Below are positions 7,750 to 16,320 of a stretch of 64,000 bases of DNA, piece after piece. The stretch comes from Hyphomicrobiales bacterium (GTDB lineage Bacteria > Pseudomonadota > Alphaproteobacteria > Rhizobiales > Rhizobiaceae): positions 29,406-93,405 of the forward strand of contig JAPLOZ010000002.1 of the NCBI GenBank assembly GCA_026400435.1. The letters are read 5' to 3'. How positions within the stretch are numbered: the first letter of the stretch is position 1; each line of letters opens with the position of its first letter. The notes under the pieces were generated by a model. The model was not told where the DNA came from. It saw only the letters and a program-made list of their open reading frames with translations, and did not search any database. The position numbers were made by a program, and so were the translations under genes.

Positions 7750-10292
7750 TCAGCGGCATCGCGCATGCCGGCCGGATTGAACGGAAACAGGCAGACGACG
7801 GTTGTGCCCTGGTTCGGCGCCGTCTCGATGCGCACGGCGCCGCCATGCAGCTCCACGAAGCTCTTGACGATCGACAGTCCAAGGCCGGCGCCGCGGCGGC
7901 GGCCGCCATTGGCGCGTGGCTCGAAGCGGCGGAACACCGTATCGAGGACTTCCGGCGCAATGCCGGGCCCGTCGTCGTGCACCGTGAACTCGACGCCGAT
8001 CTCCAGCCTGCGGCAGGTCAACTTGATTGTGCCGCCCTCCGGCGCATAATTGGCGGCGTTGCTGAGCAGATTGTAGAGGATCTGCCGGACACGTATTTCG
8101 TCGCCGAGCATCGTTTCGGGCGCGAATGCGGTTTCGATCTTGAGGCCGATCGAATGTTCCTGCAGCCGGTCGGCGATCAGCTCGGCCGCCGCCGCAATGG
8201 TCCTGCCGACATCGACCTCGGAGATGTCGAGCTCCATGATGCCCGCATCGACCGTGGCGAGATCGAGAATATCGTTGACGATGGTCAGCAGCACGGACGA
8301 CGACGTGCCGATATGGTCGAGATATTCGCTCTGGCGCGGCTGCAGCGGCCCGGTCGAGGGCAGCGACAAAAGCTCGGTGAAGCCGATGATGTTGGTGAGC
8401 GGCGAACGCAGTTCATAGGAGACGTGCTGCACGAAGTCGTTCTTCAGCTGGTCGGCCCGCTCGAGCGCCTCGTTCTTGTCCTTCAGCGCTCGCTCGACGT
8501 TCACCCCGTCGGTCACGTCGACAAAGGTGATCATGACCTGGCCGTTCGGCAGGTTGACGACGCCGTAACGCAGCACCTTGCCGTCGATCATTTGGGTCTG
8601 GCCGTGGCGGTCGCGGCGCTCTTCGTCGAAACCCGTAACCGACGCGACGATGTCGGCCCATGGGCTGTCCTTGGCGAGCGGGTCGCAGTGCATGCGGATG
8701 TCGGAGATATGGGTGTTCCGTGCGACCAGATCCTCCGACAGGCCCCAGGCGGCGTTGAAGGCGGGATTGGAAAGGCGGATGCGCCCATCCGGGCCGAACA
8801 CAGCCACGCCTTCGGCCAGGTTGTCGAGCGTCTCGCCCTGCACGCGCACCGCGGTCGCGTAGCGGCTTTCGAGATCCATCTTCTCGGTCAGGTTCTCGAA
8901 CACCCAGGTCACGCCGCCCTTGGGCTGCGGGTTGGCCACGACGCGCACCGTGCGACCGTCCGGCAGATGCCACCAGTGCTCCTGCGATTCCACCGAGCGG
9001 TAAGCGGCCAGCAGCGTCTCCTTCCAGCGGCGCCACTCCGGCTGCTCGGCGATCTTGCCCTCGCTGCGCAGCCTGTCGACCAGCAGCGCGTTGTCCGGCG
9101 CGCTTGCCAGGAAGGCGTGGTCCAGTTCCCACAGCTTCTGGAAGGCCTGGTTGAAGAAGCGGAGCTTTTCGTGCTCGTCGAAGATCGCCACCGCCGTCGT
9201 CAGCTGGTCGAGCGTGTCGGCGTGACTGCGAACCATGCGCTCATATTCGGCGCGGATCGTCTCGATCTCGCTGCGATCCATGGCGATGCCTGCCGAGCCT
9301 TCCGTGCTGGCGACATCCGTGACCGCAAGCACACGGCGATCGCCGGCGATCACTGTCGTGAGCGTCTGGTCGAACACCGGTCTGGAGCGATGTTCCTTGT
9401 CGATCGCTTCGCGCGCCTGGGTGCCGAGCAGTTCCCGGCCGTCACGAAGCGCAATCCCAACATCGGCCGCCTCGACCGCCGCGCAGTAGGCCCGGTTGAC
9501 CCATTTGAGCTGGCCGTCCCTCGCCCTGATCCAGAACGGCATGTTGAGCGCATCCATCAGGCCGAGCATGGTCTCATGATCGGCCGAGAGGCTCTGGTTC
9601 TCGAGTTTCAGGCGGGCCTGCGCACGCTGGCCCTCCGACAGCGACAAGAAGCGCACGATCGTGTAGGCGGCGGTCTTGCGCCCCTGCACTTCCAGCGGCG
9701 CGCCATTTTGCGCCTCGACGACCAAGTCGAACGCCTTGCCGCGCTCGCGCAGGGCGGCGATGGCGTTTTCCAGCGCCGCCGCGCCGCGCGGGGTGAGCCA
9801 GCGCCCAAGGGCGAGAAACGATGCGCGTTCATCAGGCGCACCGCTGTCGGCCGGCAGCGAGCCCAGCAGTTCGGGCTTCTTCCTGTCGTCGTTCCAGACG
9901 ATAACGCGCTGGTCGCGCAGATTGAGCAACGCTTCCGACCTGCGGATCGCGCCGTTGAGATCGGCGACCTTGGCGCGCAGTTCGGCGTTCTCGGTCGCCA
10001 TGCGGGCGCGCTCCCGGATCATCACGATCGCCGACAGAAGCGCTGCGCCCATGACGCCAACCAGCACGGCGATCTGCATAACCTCGACCGTGCCGATGGA
10101 GAATAGCGAGGCGGTCGCCTCGCCCTGCGCGAGGGCCGGACCGGCCGCCAGAAGGGGCATTGCCGACGCCGTCCCAAGCAGGGCGTTCACAAAACGTGAG
10201 CGACGGTTGCGCGGCGCCGGCGGGCCGCCAGCGGAATCGCATTCGAGACCGGAATCGGCCATTCCCGCCTTACGCGGGGCTTGCCCCGGCAT
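7746..10292 (-). CDS. divL: DivL-type PAS sensor kinase with tyrosine in place of the phospho-acceptor histidine
   Basis: Large membrane-anchored kinase of the DivL group, which in Caulobacter acts with DivK and CckA in the CtrA cell-cycle pathway. An N-terminal hydrophobic stretch (MPLLAAGPALAQ) and a transmembrane helix (VEVMQIAVLVGVMGAALLSA) precede a short coiled coil and several PAS-like domains. The dimerisation helix reads VQHVSYELRSPL; the residue normally His is Tyr, encoded at 8415-8417. The ATPase domain keeps its N box (LLSNAANYAPEGG), G1 (DDGPGI) and G2 (GAGLGLSI). The chosen ATG has GGAGAGG eight bases upstream, giving 848 residues. A longer frame from 10388 and a shorter one from 10262 are possible. 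It heads the operon with tsaE-amgK, murU and addBA. Confidence 0.88.
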   Translation of the reverse strand: MPGQAPRKAGMADSGLECDSAGGPPAPRNRRSRFVNALLGTASAMPLLAAGPALAQGEATASLFSIGTVEVMQIAVLVGVMGAALLSAIVMIRERARMATENAELRAKVADLNGAIRRSEALLNLRDQRVIVWNDDRKKPELLGSLPADSGAPDERASFLALGRWLTPRGAAALENAIAALRERGKAFDLVVEAQNGAPLEVQGRKTAAYTIVRFLSLSEGQRAQARLKLENQSLSADHETMLGLMDALNMPFWIRARDGQLKWVNRAYCAAVEAADVGIALRDGRELLGTQAREAIDKEHRSRPVFDQTLTTVIAGDRRVLAVTDVASTEGSAGIAMDRSEIETIRAEYERMVRSHADTLDQLTTAVAIFDEHEKLRFFNQAFQKLWELDHAFLASAPDNALLVDRLRSEGKIAEQPEWRRWKETLLAAYRSVESQEHWWHLPDGRTVRVVANPQPKGGVTWVFENLTEKMDLESRYATAVRVQGETLDNLAEGVAVFGPDGRIRLSNPAFNAAWGLSEDLVARNTHISDIRMHCDPLAKDSPWADIVASVTGFDEERRDRHGQTQMIDGKVLRYGVVNLPNGQVMITFVDVTDGVNVERALKDKNEALERADQLKNDFVQHVSYELRSPLTNIIGFTELLSLPSTGPLQPRQSEYLDHIGTSSSVLLTIVNDILDLATVDAGIMELDISEVDVGRTIAAAAELIADRLQEHSIGLKIETAFAPETMLGDEIRVRQILYNLLSNAANYAPEGGTIKLTCRRLEIGVEFTVHDDGPGIAPEVLDTVFRRFEPRANGGRRRGAGLGLSIVKSFVELHGGAVRIETAPNQGTTVVCLFPFNPAGMRDAAE

Positions 10293-10424
10293 GCCTTGTT
10301 CCTCTCCGCCGCCTGACCGCAAGTCCGCCCCGGACCGGAGCGCTTCCACCGTTCCCCGGAACCGGTTGGGTCGCGAATCACCAACCATAACCCTTGCGCG
10401 AATCGGCGTGAAGCAGGCTGTGCG

Positions 10425-10462
10425 GCAAAAATAAAACCGGGCGAAAAGTCAATCGCCCGGTT
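10425..10462 (-). terminator. Rho-independent terminator of ahcY
   Basis: Perfect 10-bp inverted repeat, AACCGGGCGA (10435-10444) and TCGCCCGGTT (10453-10462), with an 8-base loop. Read on the minus strand it is followed by a T-rich run (TTTTATTTTTG). It lies 29 bp beyond the ahcY stop and 133 bp before the chosen divL start, so it separates the two transcription units. Confidence 0.85.
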
Positions 10463-10490
10463 CAATATATTGTGGCTGTCTGCGGCAGAC

Positions 10491-11885
10491 TTAATAGCGG
10501 TAGTGTTCCGCCTTGAATGGACCCTGCGTCGCGACGCCAATATAGGCCGCCTGCTCGCCCGAGAGTTCGGTCAACCTCGCGCCGAGCTTGGCCAGATGCA
10601 AGCGCGCGACCTTCTCGTCGAGATGCTTGGGCAGCACATAGACCTGGTTTTCATAGTGGCCAGGCTTGGAGAACAGCTCGATCTGGGCAAGCACCTGGTT
10701 GGTGAAGGAGGCCGACATAACGAAGCTCGGATGGCCCGTGGCATTGCCTAGATTGAGCAGCCGGCCCTCCGAAAGCAGAATCATCCGCTTGCCGTCAGGG
10801 AACGAGATCATGTCGACCTGCGGCTTTACGTTGGTCCATTTCAGGTTGCGCAGCGCCGCCACCTGGATCTCGTTGTCGAAGTGGCCGATGTTGCCAACAA
10901 TCACCATGTCCTTCATCGACCGCATGTGGTCGAGCGTGACGACATCCTTGTTGCCGGTCGTCGTGATGACGATGTCGGCGTTGGGGGCCGCGTCCTCGAG
11001 CGTGACGACCTCAAAGCCGTCCATCGCCGCCTGCAGGGCGCAGATCGGATCAACCTCGGTCACCTTCACGCGGGCGCCAGCGCCCTTGAGCGAGGCGGCC
11101 GAACCCTTGCCGACGTCGCCGTAGCCGCACACCACCGCGACCTTGCCGGCCATCATCACGTCGGTGCCGCGACGGATGCCGTCGACGAGGCTTTCCTTGC
11201 AGCCGTACTTGTTGTCGAATTTCGACTTGGTGACGCTGTCATTGACGTTAATCGCCGGGAACGGAAGCAAACCCTTTTTCTGCAGCTGGTACAGGCGGTT
11301 GACGCCGGTCGTGGTCTCCTCGGTGACGCCGCGGATCGCCGCCTTCTGCGCGGCGAAGAAGCCGGGCGATGCCTTCAGCCGCTTCTTGATCTGGGCATAG
11401 AAATACTCCTCTTCCTCGCTGTGCGGGTTCGACAGCACATCCTCGCCGGCCTCTGCGCGCGCGCCGATGAGGATGTACATCGTGGCGTCGCCGCCATCGT
11501 CGAGGATCATGTTCGATGCGCCGCCGTCGGCCCACTGGAAGATCTTGTCGGTGTAGTCCCAGTATTCCTCGAGCGACTCGCCCTTGACGGCGAAGACCGG
11601 GATGCCGGCGTCGGCGATGGCCGCGGCCGCATGGTCCTGCGTCGAGAAAATGTTGCAGGACGCCCAGCGGATCTCGGCGCCTAGCGCCTTCAGCGTCTCG
11701 ATCAGCACGGCGGTCTGGATGGTCATGAGCAGCGAGCCGGATATGCGCGCGCCCTTGAGAGGCTGCTTGTCGGCGAATTCCTCGCGGCAGGCCATCAGGC
11801 CCGGCATCTCGGTTTCGGCGATCTCCATCTCCTTGCGCCCCCAGCCGGCGAGCGACAGGTCGGCAATCTTGTAATCCTTGGACAT
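10491..11885 (-). CDS. ahcY: S-adenosyl-L-homocysteine hydrolase
   Basis: 464-residue cytosolic enzyme that splits S-adenosylhomocysteine into adenosine and homocysteine, removing the product inhibitor of methyltransferases. It starts at [20 protein letters not shown], with GGAG seven bases upstream; a longer in-frame start at 11933 has no support. Family landmarks are the substrate-binding [19 protein letters not shown], the NAD-binding [13 protein letters not shown], and the C-terminal Lys-Tyr pair (AEHYRY at the end). It is a single-gene unit with a strong terminator downstream and a palindromic operator candidate upstream. Length and motifs match the alphaproteobacterial family closely. 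Confidence 0.97.
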   Translation of the reverse strand: MSKDYKIADLSLAGWGRKEMEIAETEMPGLMACREEFADKQPLKGARISGSLLMTIQTAVLIETLKALGAEIRWASCNIFSTQDHAAAAIADAGIPVFAVKGESLEEYWDYTDKIFQWADGGASNMILDDGGDATMYILIGARAEAGEDVLSNPHSEEEEYFYAQIKKRLKASPGFFAAQKAAIRGVTEETTTGVNRLYQLQKKGLLPFPAINVNDSVTKSKFDNKYGCKESLVDGIRRGTDVMMAGKVAVVCGYGDVGKGSAASLKGAGARVKVTEVDPICALQAAMDGFEVVTLEDAAPNADIVITTTGNKDVVTLDHMRSMKDMVIVGNIGHFDNEIQVAALRNLKWTNVKPQVDMISFPDGKRMILLSEGRLLNLGNATGHPSFVMSASFTNQVLAQIELFSKPGHYENQVYVLPKHLDEKVARLHLAKLGARLTELSGEQAAYIGVATQGPFKAEHYRY

Positions 11886-12037
11886 TCTCAGGCTCCGAAC
11901 ATTTTCTTGAAATCCGCCATTGCCTCGCGGCATGCGCGTCGGGCGCTTCGGCCCAATGGCCGCGTCAGGCCCATGCGAACGCTCTGCGCGAAATGTGCGC
12001 CGTGACTAGCAGATCGCCAGGAAATCGACAATGGGAT

Positions 12038-12053
12038 ATAAAGAAATCTTTAT
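12038..12053. promoter_or_regulatory. Perfect palindrome upstream of ahcY, candidate SAM-cycle operator
   Basis: ATAAAGA-AA-TCTTTAT, a perfect 7+2+7 inverted repeat about 150 bp upstream of the ahcY start, in an AT-rich patch inside an otherwise GC-rich gap. Such sites suit a small dimeric repressor. In Proteobacteria ahcY and other SAM-cycle genes are often controlled by the ArsR-family regulator SahR. The assignment to SahR is inference, since its gene is not in the window. Confidence 0.5.
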
Positions 12054-12086
12054 TCGTGCATATGCGCTTTCAAGATTTGCGCGATG

Positions 12087-12389
12087 CTAGACCTCTTCGC
12101 CGAACCGCGCGGCGATCAGTTGCTCGATGGCGTCGATGGCGGTTTCGGCGTCCGGACCACGCGCTGTCACGCGGATCGAGCAGCCTGGGCTCGCGGCCAG
12201 CATCATCAGGCCCATGATCGACGTACCGCCGACCCGGATGCCGTCCTTCTCGACGGTGATGCTGGCGCGGTAGGAATCGGCGAGCTGGACGAACTTTGCG
12301 GAAGCGCGCGCATGGAGTCCGCGCTGGTTGATGATCAGGAAGTCGCGGGCTATCTCGCCATCGGCTTCCGAACTCCCCGCCGCATTCAT
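12087..12389 (-). CDS. ptsH: HPr phosphocarrier protein of the regulatory PTS
   Basis: 100-residue HPr. It carries the phospho-histidine in RGLHARASAKF (His26) and the regulatory serine segment GTSIMGLMMLAA (Ser57), the target of HPr kinase. It takes phosphate from an EI protein encoded elsewhere and passes it to EIIA. The start ATG at 12389 has GAGG eight bases upstream and lies 10 bp after the EIIA(Man) stop. A longer open frame reaching 12500 would overlap that gene and is not used. No sugar permease is present, so the system is probably regulatory, as in other rhizobia. Confidence 0.95.
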   Translation of the reverse strand: MNAAGSSEADGEIARDFLIINQRGLHARASAKFVQLADSYRASITVEKDGIRVGGTSIMGLMMLAASPGCSIRVTARGPDAETAIDAIEQLIAARFGEEV

Positions 12390-12399
12390 CCGATGCGCC

Positions 12400-12801
12400 T
12401 CATTTGGTCGCGAGCAACTGGCTTGCGACGTTGATGTACTTGCGGCCGGCAGCTTGCGCTTCCTCGACCGCAACGGCGAGGGTGCCGCCTTTTCGCACAC
12501 TGGAAAGCTTGATCAGCATGGGCAGGTTCATGCCGGCGATTACTTCGATACGGCCGGCCTCCATCACCGAAATGGCTAGGTTGGACGGCGTTCCGCCGAA
12601 CATATCGGTGAGAACCACGACGCCCGATCCCTGGTCGACGCGGGCTACCGAATCGACGATGTCGCTGCGCCGCCGCTCCATATCGTCGTCGGCGCCGATC
12701 GAGACCGTCTCGAAATGTTCCTGCGGTCCGACAACATGCTCCACGGCGTTGCGGAATTCCTCGGCCAGCCGACCGTGCGTCACAAGCACCAGGCCGATCA
12801 T
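12400..12801 (-). CDS. manX: PTS EIIA component, mannose family
   Basis: 133 residues matching a stand-alone EIIA(Man). The phospho-acceptor His9 lies in LVLVTHGRLAEEF, and the conserved VLTDMFGGTPSNLA follows. In Rhizobiales this protein works with HPr and EIIA(Ntr) in a phosphorelay without a sugar transporter, tuning carbon and potassium metabolism and other processes. It lies between hprK (202-bp gap) and the HPr gene (10-bp gap), all on the minus strand. The gap on the hprK side may hold a separate promoter. Confidence 0.93.
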   Translation of the reverse strand: MIGLVLVTHGRLAEEFRNAVEHVVGPQEHFETVSIGADDDMERRRSDIVDSVARVDQGSGVVVLTDMFGGTPSNLAISVMEAGRIEVIAGMNLPMLIKLSSVRKGGTLAVAVEEAQAAGRKYINVASQLLATK

Positions 12802-13003
12802 ACTTGCATGGCTTTCGTCATCATCCGTTCACCGGCACTCTGTAGAGCCCTCAACACAGCTCGCGCCCGACAGGGCTCACCGGTCCGGGCTCTCCGGGCG
12901 GCGGGAGCGCTATCTTGTCCACCCCCGCATCGTTGACAAGCCCCAATTTGCGCCTCGCCGGACCATTTTGCCGCAGTGCGGCAGACAGCGCCAGCGCCGC
13001 CGG

Positions 13004-13447
13004 TCAGCCGAACGGCAGCAGCGCGAGTTGAGCCAGCACGGCAATCCTGCCGGCCTGCCTGTCATCTGCTGCAACCCTAAGGAGAGGTACCGAGCAGCCG
13101 AGCAACCGTTCCGTTTCCGCCTCGGCGAGGCGGGCGGTATCACGACGCTCGACCAGCCGCACCAGCAGGTCGACGGGCGCCCTCGATTCATACAGCACCG
13201 GGCGGGGGCCAAGCCCGCGAACCTCGATGAGGCCGGCGATCGTGGGCGGCGCTGCGCAGATCAACCGGCCGTCATGCGCGGACAAAAACACCTGGTCGTC
13301 CGCGACGAGTCTGGCAAACAGTCCGCAAGCAGCAGCCTCGGCCAAGAGCGCCATAGCCAGCTGACTCTTGCCCGAGCCGGACGGTCCGGCGATCAAGATG
13401 CCGCGATCCCCCAGCACGACCGCGCTGGCGTGGAAATTGTCCGCCAT
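13004..13447 (-). CDS. hprK: HPr kinase/phosphorylase, short alphaproteobacterial form
   Basis: 147 residues, about half the length of the Firmicutes enzyme. Only the C-terminal catalytic domain is present, as usual in alphaproteobacteria. The P-loop GPSGSGKS spans residues 21-28, and DDQVF follows in the position of the catalytic acidic motif. It phosphorylates HPr on the regulatory serine, which is retained in the neighbouring HPr (Ser57). The start is 2 bp after the chvG stop, so it is probably the third gene of a chvI-chvG-hprK transcript. This ties the PTS to the ChvGI envelope-stress circuit. Confidence 0.93.
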   Translation of the reverse strand: MADNFHASAVVLGDRGILIAGPSGSGKSQLAMALLAEAAACGLFARLVADDQVFLSAHDGRLICAAPPTIAGLIEVRGLGPRPVLYESRAPVDLLVRLVERRDTARLAEAETERLLGCSVPLLRVAADDRQAGRIAVLAQLALLPFG

Positions 13448-13449
13448 GC

Positions 13450-15228
13450 TCAGCCGTCAGCCGGCAGCGTCACGGTGAACCGCGCACCGCGAATCTCGCC
13501 CGGCTTGCCGCCGGTGATGTTCTCGGCCGTCAGCGTGCCGCCATGCGCCTCGACGATTTGCCGGCTGATCGAGAGCCCCAATCCCGAATTCTGGCCAAAC
13601 GCCTCGCCGGCAGGGCGGTCGGTGTAGAAGCGCTCGAAAATCCTGTCGATGTTGTCGGCCCTGATGCCGGGACCGTTGTCGTCGACGGCCAGAATGATCC
13701 GTTTGCCGACACGCGACAGCGCAATGACGATGCGGCCGGTTTGCTCGGGAACGAACGAGCGCGCATTCTCTATCAGATTGGTGATGACCTGGCCGAGCCG
13801 CAGGTCGTGGCCAACGACGAAATAGCCCTTGGCCCCGGCCGGAAGCTTTGCTGCACTGAACTCGATGTCGACCTGCTTTCTCTTTCTGCCGGCGTCGCGC
13901 ATCGCCGCAATCAGGTCGCCGACAAACTTCCCGAGGTCGACTTTCGCCGCGTCCTCGCGGGCGAGTTCGGCGTCGAGACGAGACGCGTCGGAGATGTCGG
14001 TGATCAGCCGGTCTAGCCGCCTGACATCGTGCTGGATAACCTCCAGAAGCCGGCCGCGCGAGGCTTCCGTCTTGGCGATCGGCAGCGTCTCGACCGCGCT
14101 GCGCAGGGAGGTCAGCGGGTTCTTCAATTCGTGGCTGACATCGGCCGCGAAGCTCTCGATCGCCTCGATGCGGGCATAGAGCGCATTGGTCATGTCGCGC
14201 ACGGCGATCGACAGATTGCCGATCTCGTCCTGGCGGTCGGAAAAATCGGGGATTTCCTCGCGGCTCTTGACGCCGCGCCTGACACGGTTGGCCGCAGCCG
14301 CCAGCCGCCGCAGCGGATTGGCGATGGTCGAGGCAAGCATGATCGAAAGCAGCACGTTCACCAGCGCAGCGACGCCGAATACGCGCAGGATGGAATTGCG
14401 CTCGGCCGCGACGATCTTGTCGATGTCGCCGCCCTGCGTCGACAGCATCAGGACGCCGAGCACTGCGCGGAACCGCTGCACGGGCACCGCCACCGAGACG
14501 ATCTGCTCGCCCTGTTCGGAAATGCGAACGACTGTCGAAGGCACCCCGGTCAGCGCGTTGATGACTTCCGGGAATGCGGCGCCGTTGCCGCCCGGCTGCT
14601 CCTTGTAGATGGGCAGGTCCGTGCGCCGGAAGAAGTCGGCGATAAATTTCTGAACCCGTTCGAAGAGGTCGGGATCCTCTTCATCGACAGGCGGCAGGTC
14701 GTAGCGCAGGATCTGCCCACGCGAATAGAGATGCCTGGAATCAAGCAGCAGGTTGGCGTCGCGATCGTAAATGCGCGCACGCGTGCGGGTCGGCGAGATC
14801 AGGCGCCGCAGCACTGGCGCCACGCGCTCGGGATTGATCGGGAAGTCCAGGCTGTCGAGCTGATCCGAACCTGCGCCAAGGCTCTCGCCGGCCTGCAGCT
14901 CCAGCAGCTTTTCGGGATCGATGGAGATCGAGTCTGTCTCGACGGTGGCGGACGCTGCAATCGCTCCGGCGATGATCTCGCCCTGGGTGCGCAGGCTCTC
15001 GACACGCGCCTCGATCAGCCCGTCGCGAAACTGGTTCAGGTAGAGGATGCCGACGACCAGCACGCACAGCGCTGCAAGGTTGAGGAAGAGGATGCGCCGC
15101 GTCAGGCTGGAGAAGATGTAGTGGCCGAGAAAGCGCTGCAGCCTGATGCGCAACCGACCCAGATAGGAAGGCAGAGTCCGTGCCGGTCGCTTGGCGGCCA
15201 CAGGCACGTTCTTGATCTGCGCTTCCAT
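13450..15228 (-). CDS. chvG: ChvG (ExoS/BvrS) sensor histidine kinase
   Basis: 592-residue inner-membrane kinase of the ChvG/ChvI (ExoS-ChvI, BvrS-BvrR) pair, which senses envelope stress and acid and is needed for host interaction in Agrobacterium, Sinorhizobium and Brucella. Transmembrane helices at about 46-65 and 284-302 flank a periplasmic domain of about 215 residues. A HAMP region, the phospho-acceptor in FAADVSHELKNPL (His366) and the ATPase boxes (LIENARSF, DDNGPGI, GLGLSI) follow. The ATG at 15228, 37 bp after the chvI stop, is preferred; an upstream frame to 15297 would overlap chvI. In this organism ExoR, the usual inhibitor, is not within the window. Confidence 0.95.
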   Translation of the reverse strand: MEAQIKNVPVAAKRPARTLPSYLGRLRIRLQRFLGHYIFSSLTRRILFLNLAALCVLVVGILYLNQFRDGLIEARVESLRTQGEIIAGAIAASATVETDSISIDPEKLLELQAGESLGAGSDQLDSLDFPINPERVAPVLRRLISPTRTRARIYDRDANLLLDSRHLYSRGQILRYDLPPVDEEDPDLFERVQKFIADFFRRTDLPIYKEQPGGNGAAFPEVINALTGVPSTVVRISEQGEQIVSVAVPVQRFRAVLGVLMLSTQGGDIDKIVAAERNSILRVFGVAALVNVLLSIMLASTIANPLRRLAAAANRVRRGVKSREEIPDFSDRQDEIGNLSIAVRDMTNALYARIEAIESFAADVSHELKNPLTSLRSAVETLPIAKTEASRGRLLEVIQHDVRRLDRLITDISDASRLDAELAREDAAKVDLGKFVGDLIAAMRDAGRKRKQVDIEFSAAKLPAGAKGYFVVGHDLRLGQVITNLIENARSFVPEQTGRIVIALSRVGKRIILAVDDNGPGIRADNIDRIFERFYTDRPAGEAFGQNSGLGLSISRQIVEAHGGTLTAENITGGKPGEIRGARFTVTLPADG

Positions 15229-15265
15229 GACCAACGGCGATGGTCTCCGGTCCAGGCTACGTCGT

Positions 15266-15967
15266 CTATGCCTCGCGGAACCGGTAGCCCACTCCATAGA
15301 GCGTTTCGATCATCTCGAAATCGTCGTCGACCTGCTTGAACTTCTTGCGCAGGCGCTTGATGTGGCTGTCGATCGTCCGGTCGTCGACATAGACCTGCTC
15401 ATCATAGGCCGAATCCATCAGCGCATCACGGCTTTTTACGACGCCGGGCCGCTGCGCCAGCGAGTGCAGGATCAGGAACTCGGTTACCGTGAGCGTCACC
15501 GGCTCGCCCTTCCAGGTGCAGGTGTGGCGTTCCTGGTCCATGACCAGCGAGCCGCGCTCGAGCGATTTGGCCTGCTGGGTGGGCGCCTTGGCGCCGGCCT
15601 CGCGAGCCGATGCGCGACGCAGCACCGCCTTTACGCGCTCGACCAGGAGGCGCTGCGAGAAGGGTTTGCGGATGAAGTCGTCCGCGCCCATCTTGAGGCC
15701 GAACAACTCGTCGATCTCGTCGTCCTTCGATGTCAGGAAGATCACCGGAAGGTCCGACTTCTGGCGCATCCGCCGTAGCAGCTCCATGCCGTCCATGCGC
15801 GGCATCTTGATGTCCAGGATCGCCAGGTTCGGCGGGCGCGCCGCCAGCCCTTCGAGCGCGGATGCGCCATCCGTATAGGTCTCGACGCGATAACCTTCCG
15901 ATTCCAGGGCGATGGAGACCGATGTCAGAATGTTGCGGTCGTCGTCGACAAGCGCGATCGTTGCCAT
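15266..15967 (-). CDS. chvI: ChvI response regulator (OmpR family)
   Basis: 233 residues: receiver domain with the acidic pocket VDDDRN and phospho-acceptor Asp52 in [12 protein letters not shown], then a winged-helix DNA-binding domain ending in the OmpR-type YGVGYRF. It is the partner of the adjacent kinase ChvG. The start [12 protein letters not shown] is preferred over an extension to 15985. The regulator faces pckA across a 353-bp gap that contains direct repeats of the type OmpR-family proteins bind, so autoregulation is plausible. Confidence 0.96.
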   Translation of the reverse strand: MATIALVDDDRNILTSVSIALESEGYRVETYTDGASALEGLAARPPNLAILDIKMPRMDGMELLRRMRQKSDLPVIFLTSKDDEIDELFGLKMGADDFIRKPFSQRLLVERVKAVLRRASAREAGAKAPTQQAKSLERGSLVMDQERHTCTWKGEPVTLTVTEFLILHSLAQRPGVVKSRDALMDSAYDEQVYVDDRTIDSHIKRLRKKFKQVDDDFEMIETLYGVGYRFREA

Positions 15968-16320
15968 TTCAGGTGGCTCCCTCATGAGCGGATGTCCCTT
16001 CCTGCTGCGAGCAGGCGGCAGATGCGGGACAAATTGGGTACAAATTGTGGCACAGAATTCCGCTCATGTCACAGAATGCCTCTCTTGTCATGCTGCGAGC
16101 GACGCAACCGTGTTGGGCGGACGCGACCTGCCTTTTCCTTGGGCAAAGCCTGAAGCTTTCTGCTTTTCTAAACGATTTAAACACTTTTCAAAATCTTTAA
16201 ATCGATTAATGATTTGATATCATTGATCTTTTCTGATTTCGACAGTTTCGAACCTCGCTGAGGTTGGTCCTGGAGCTTTATCCGGGACAGGAGCCACGAC
16301 AACCGGTGAGGGAGCCTCCG
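15968..16320. promoter_or_regulatory. chvI-pckA divergent intergenic region (353 bp)
   Basis: No gene is seen here. The chvI half holds two tandem repeats: ACAAATTG at 16029-16036 and 16040-16047 (11-bp period), and CACAGAAT at 16051-16058 and 16070-16077 (19-bp period). The pckA half is unusually AT-rich. It contains the perfect inverted repeat CGATTTAAA (16173-16181) and TTTAAATCG (16196-16204), followed by AATCGATT around 16200. These look like binding sites for ChvI and for a pckA regulator respectively. Confidence 0.6.
16173..16210. promoter_or_regulatory. AT-rich inverted repeat upstream of pckA, candidate LacI-type (PckR-like) operator
   Basis: CGATTTAAA ... TTTAAATCG, a perfect 9-bp inverted repeat with a 14-bp spacer. 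The second arm runs into TTTAAATCGATTAAT, itself centred on the CG-containing palindrome AATCGATT. CG-centred palindromes are typical of LacI/GalR regulators. In Sinorhizobium meliloti pckA is controlled by the LacI-type PckR. Assignment to PckR is inferred from position and symmetry only. Confidence 0.5.

Noticed and set aside
7602..10106. 834-codon open frame opposite divL
   Set aside because: It lies antisense to a gene with clear kinase motifs; GC-rich codon usage keeps the opposite frame open. No family motif is seen in it.
11886..12086. SAH or SAM riboswitch before ahcY
   Set aside because: No conserved core or expected stem-loop arrangement could be recognised; the palindrome looks like a DNA operator.
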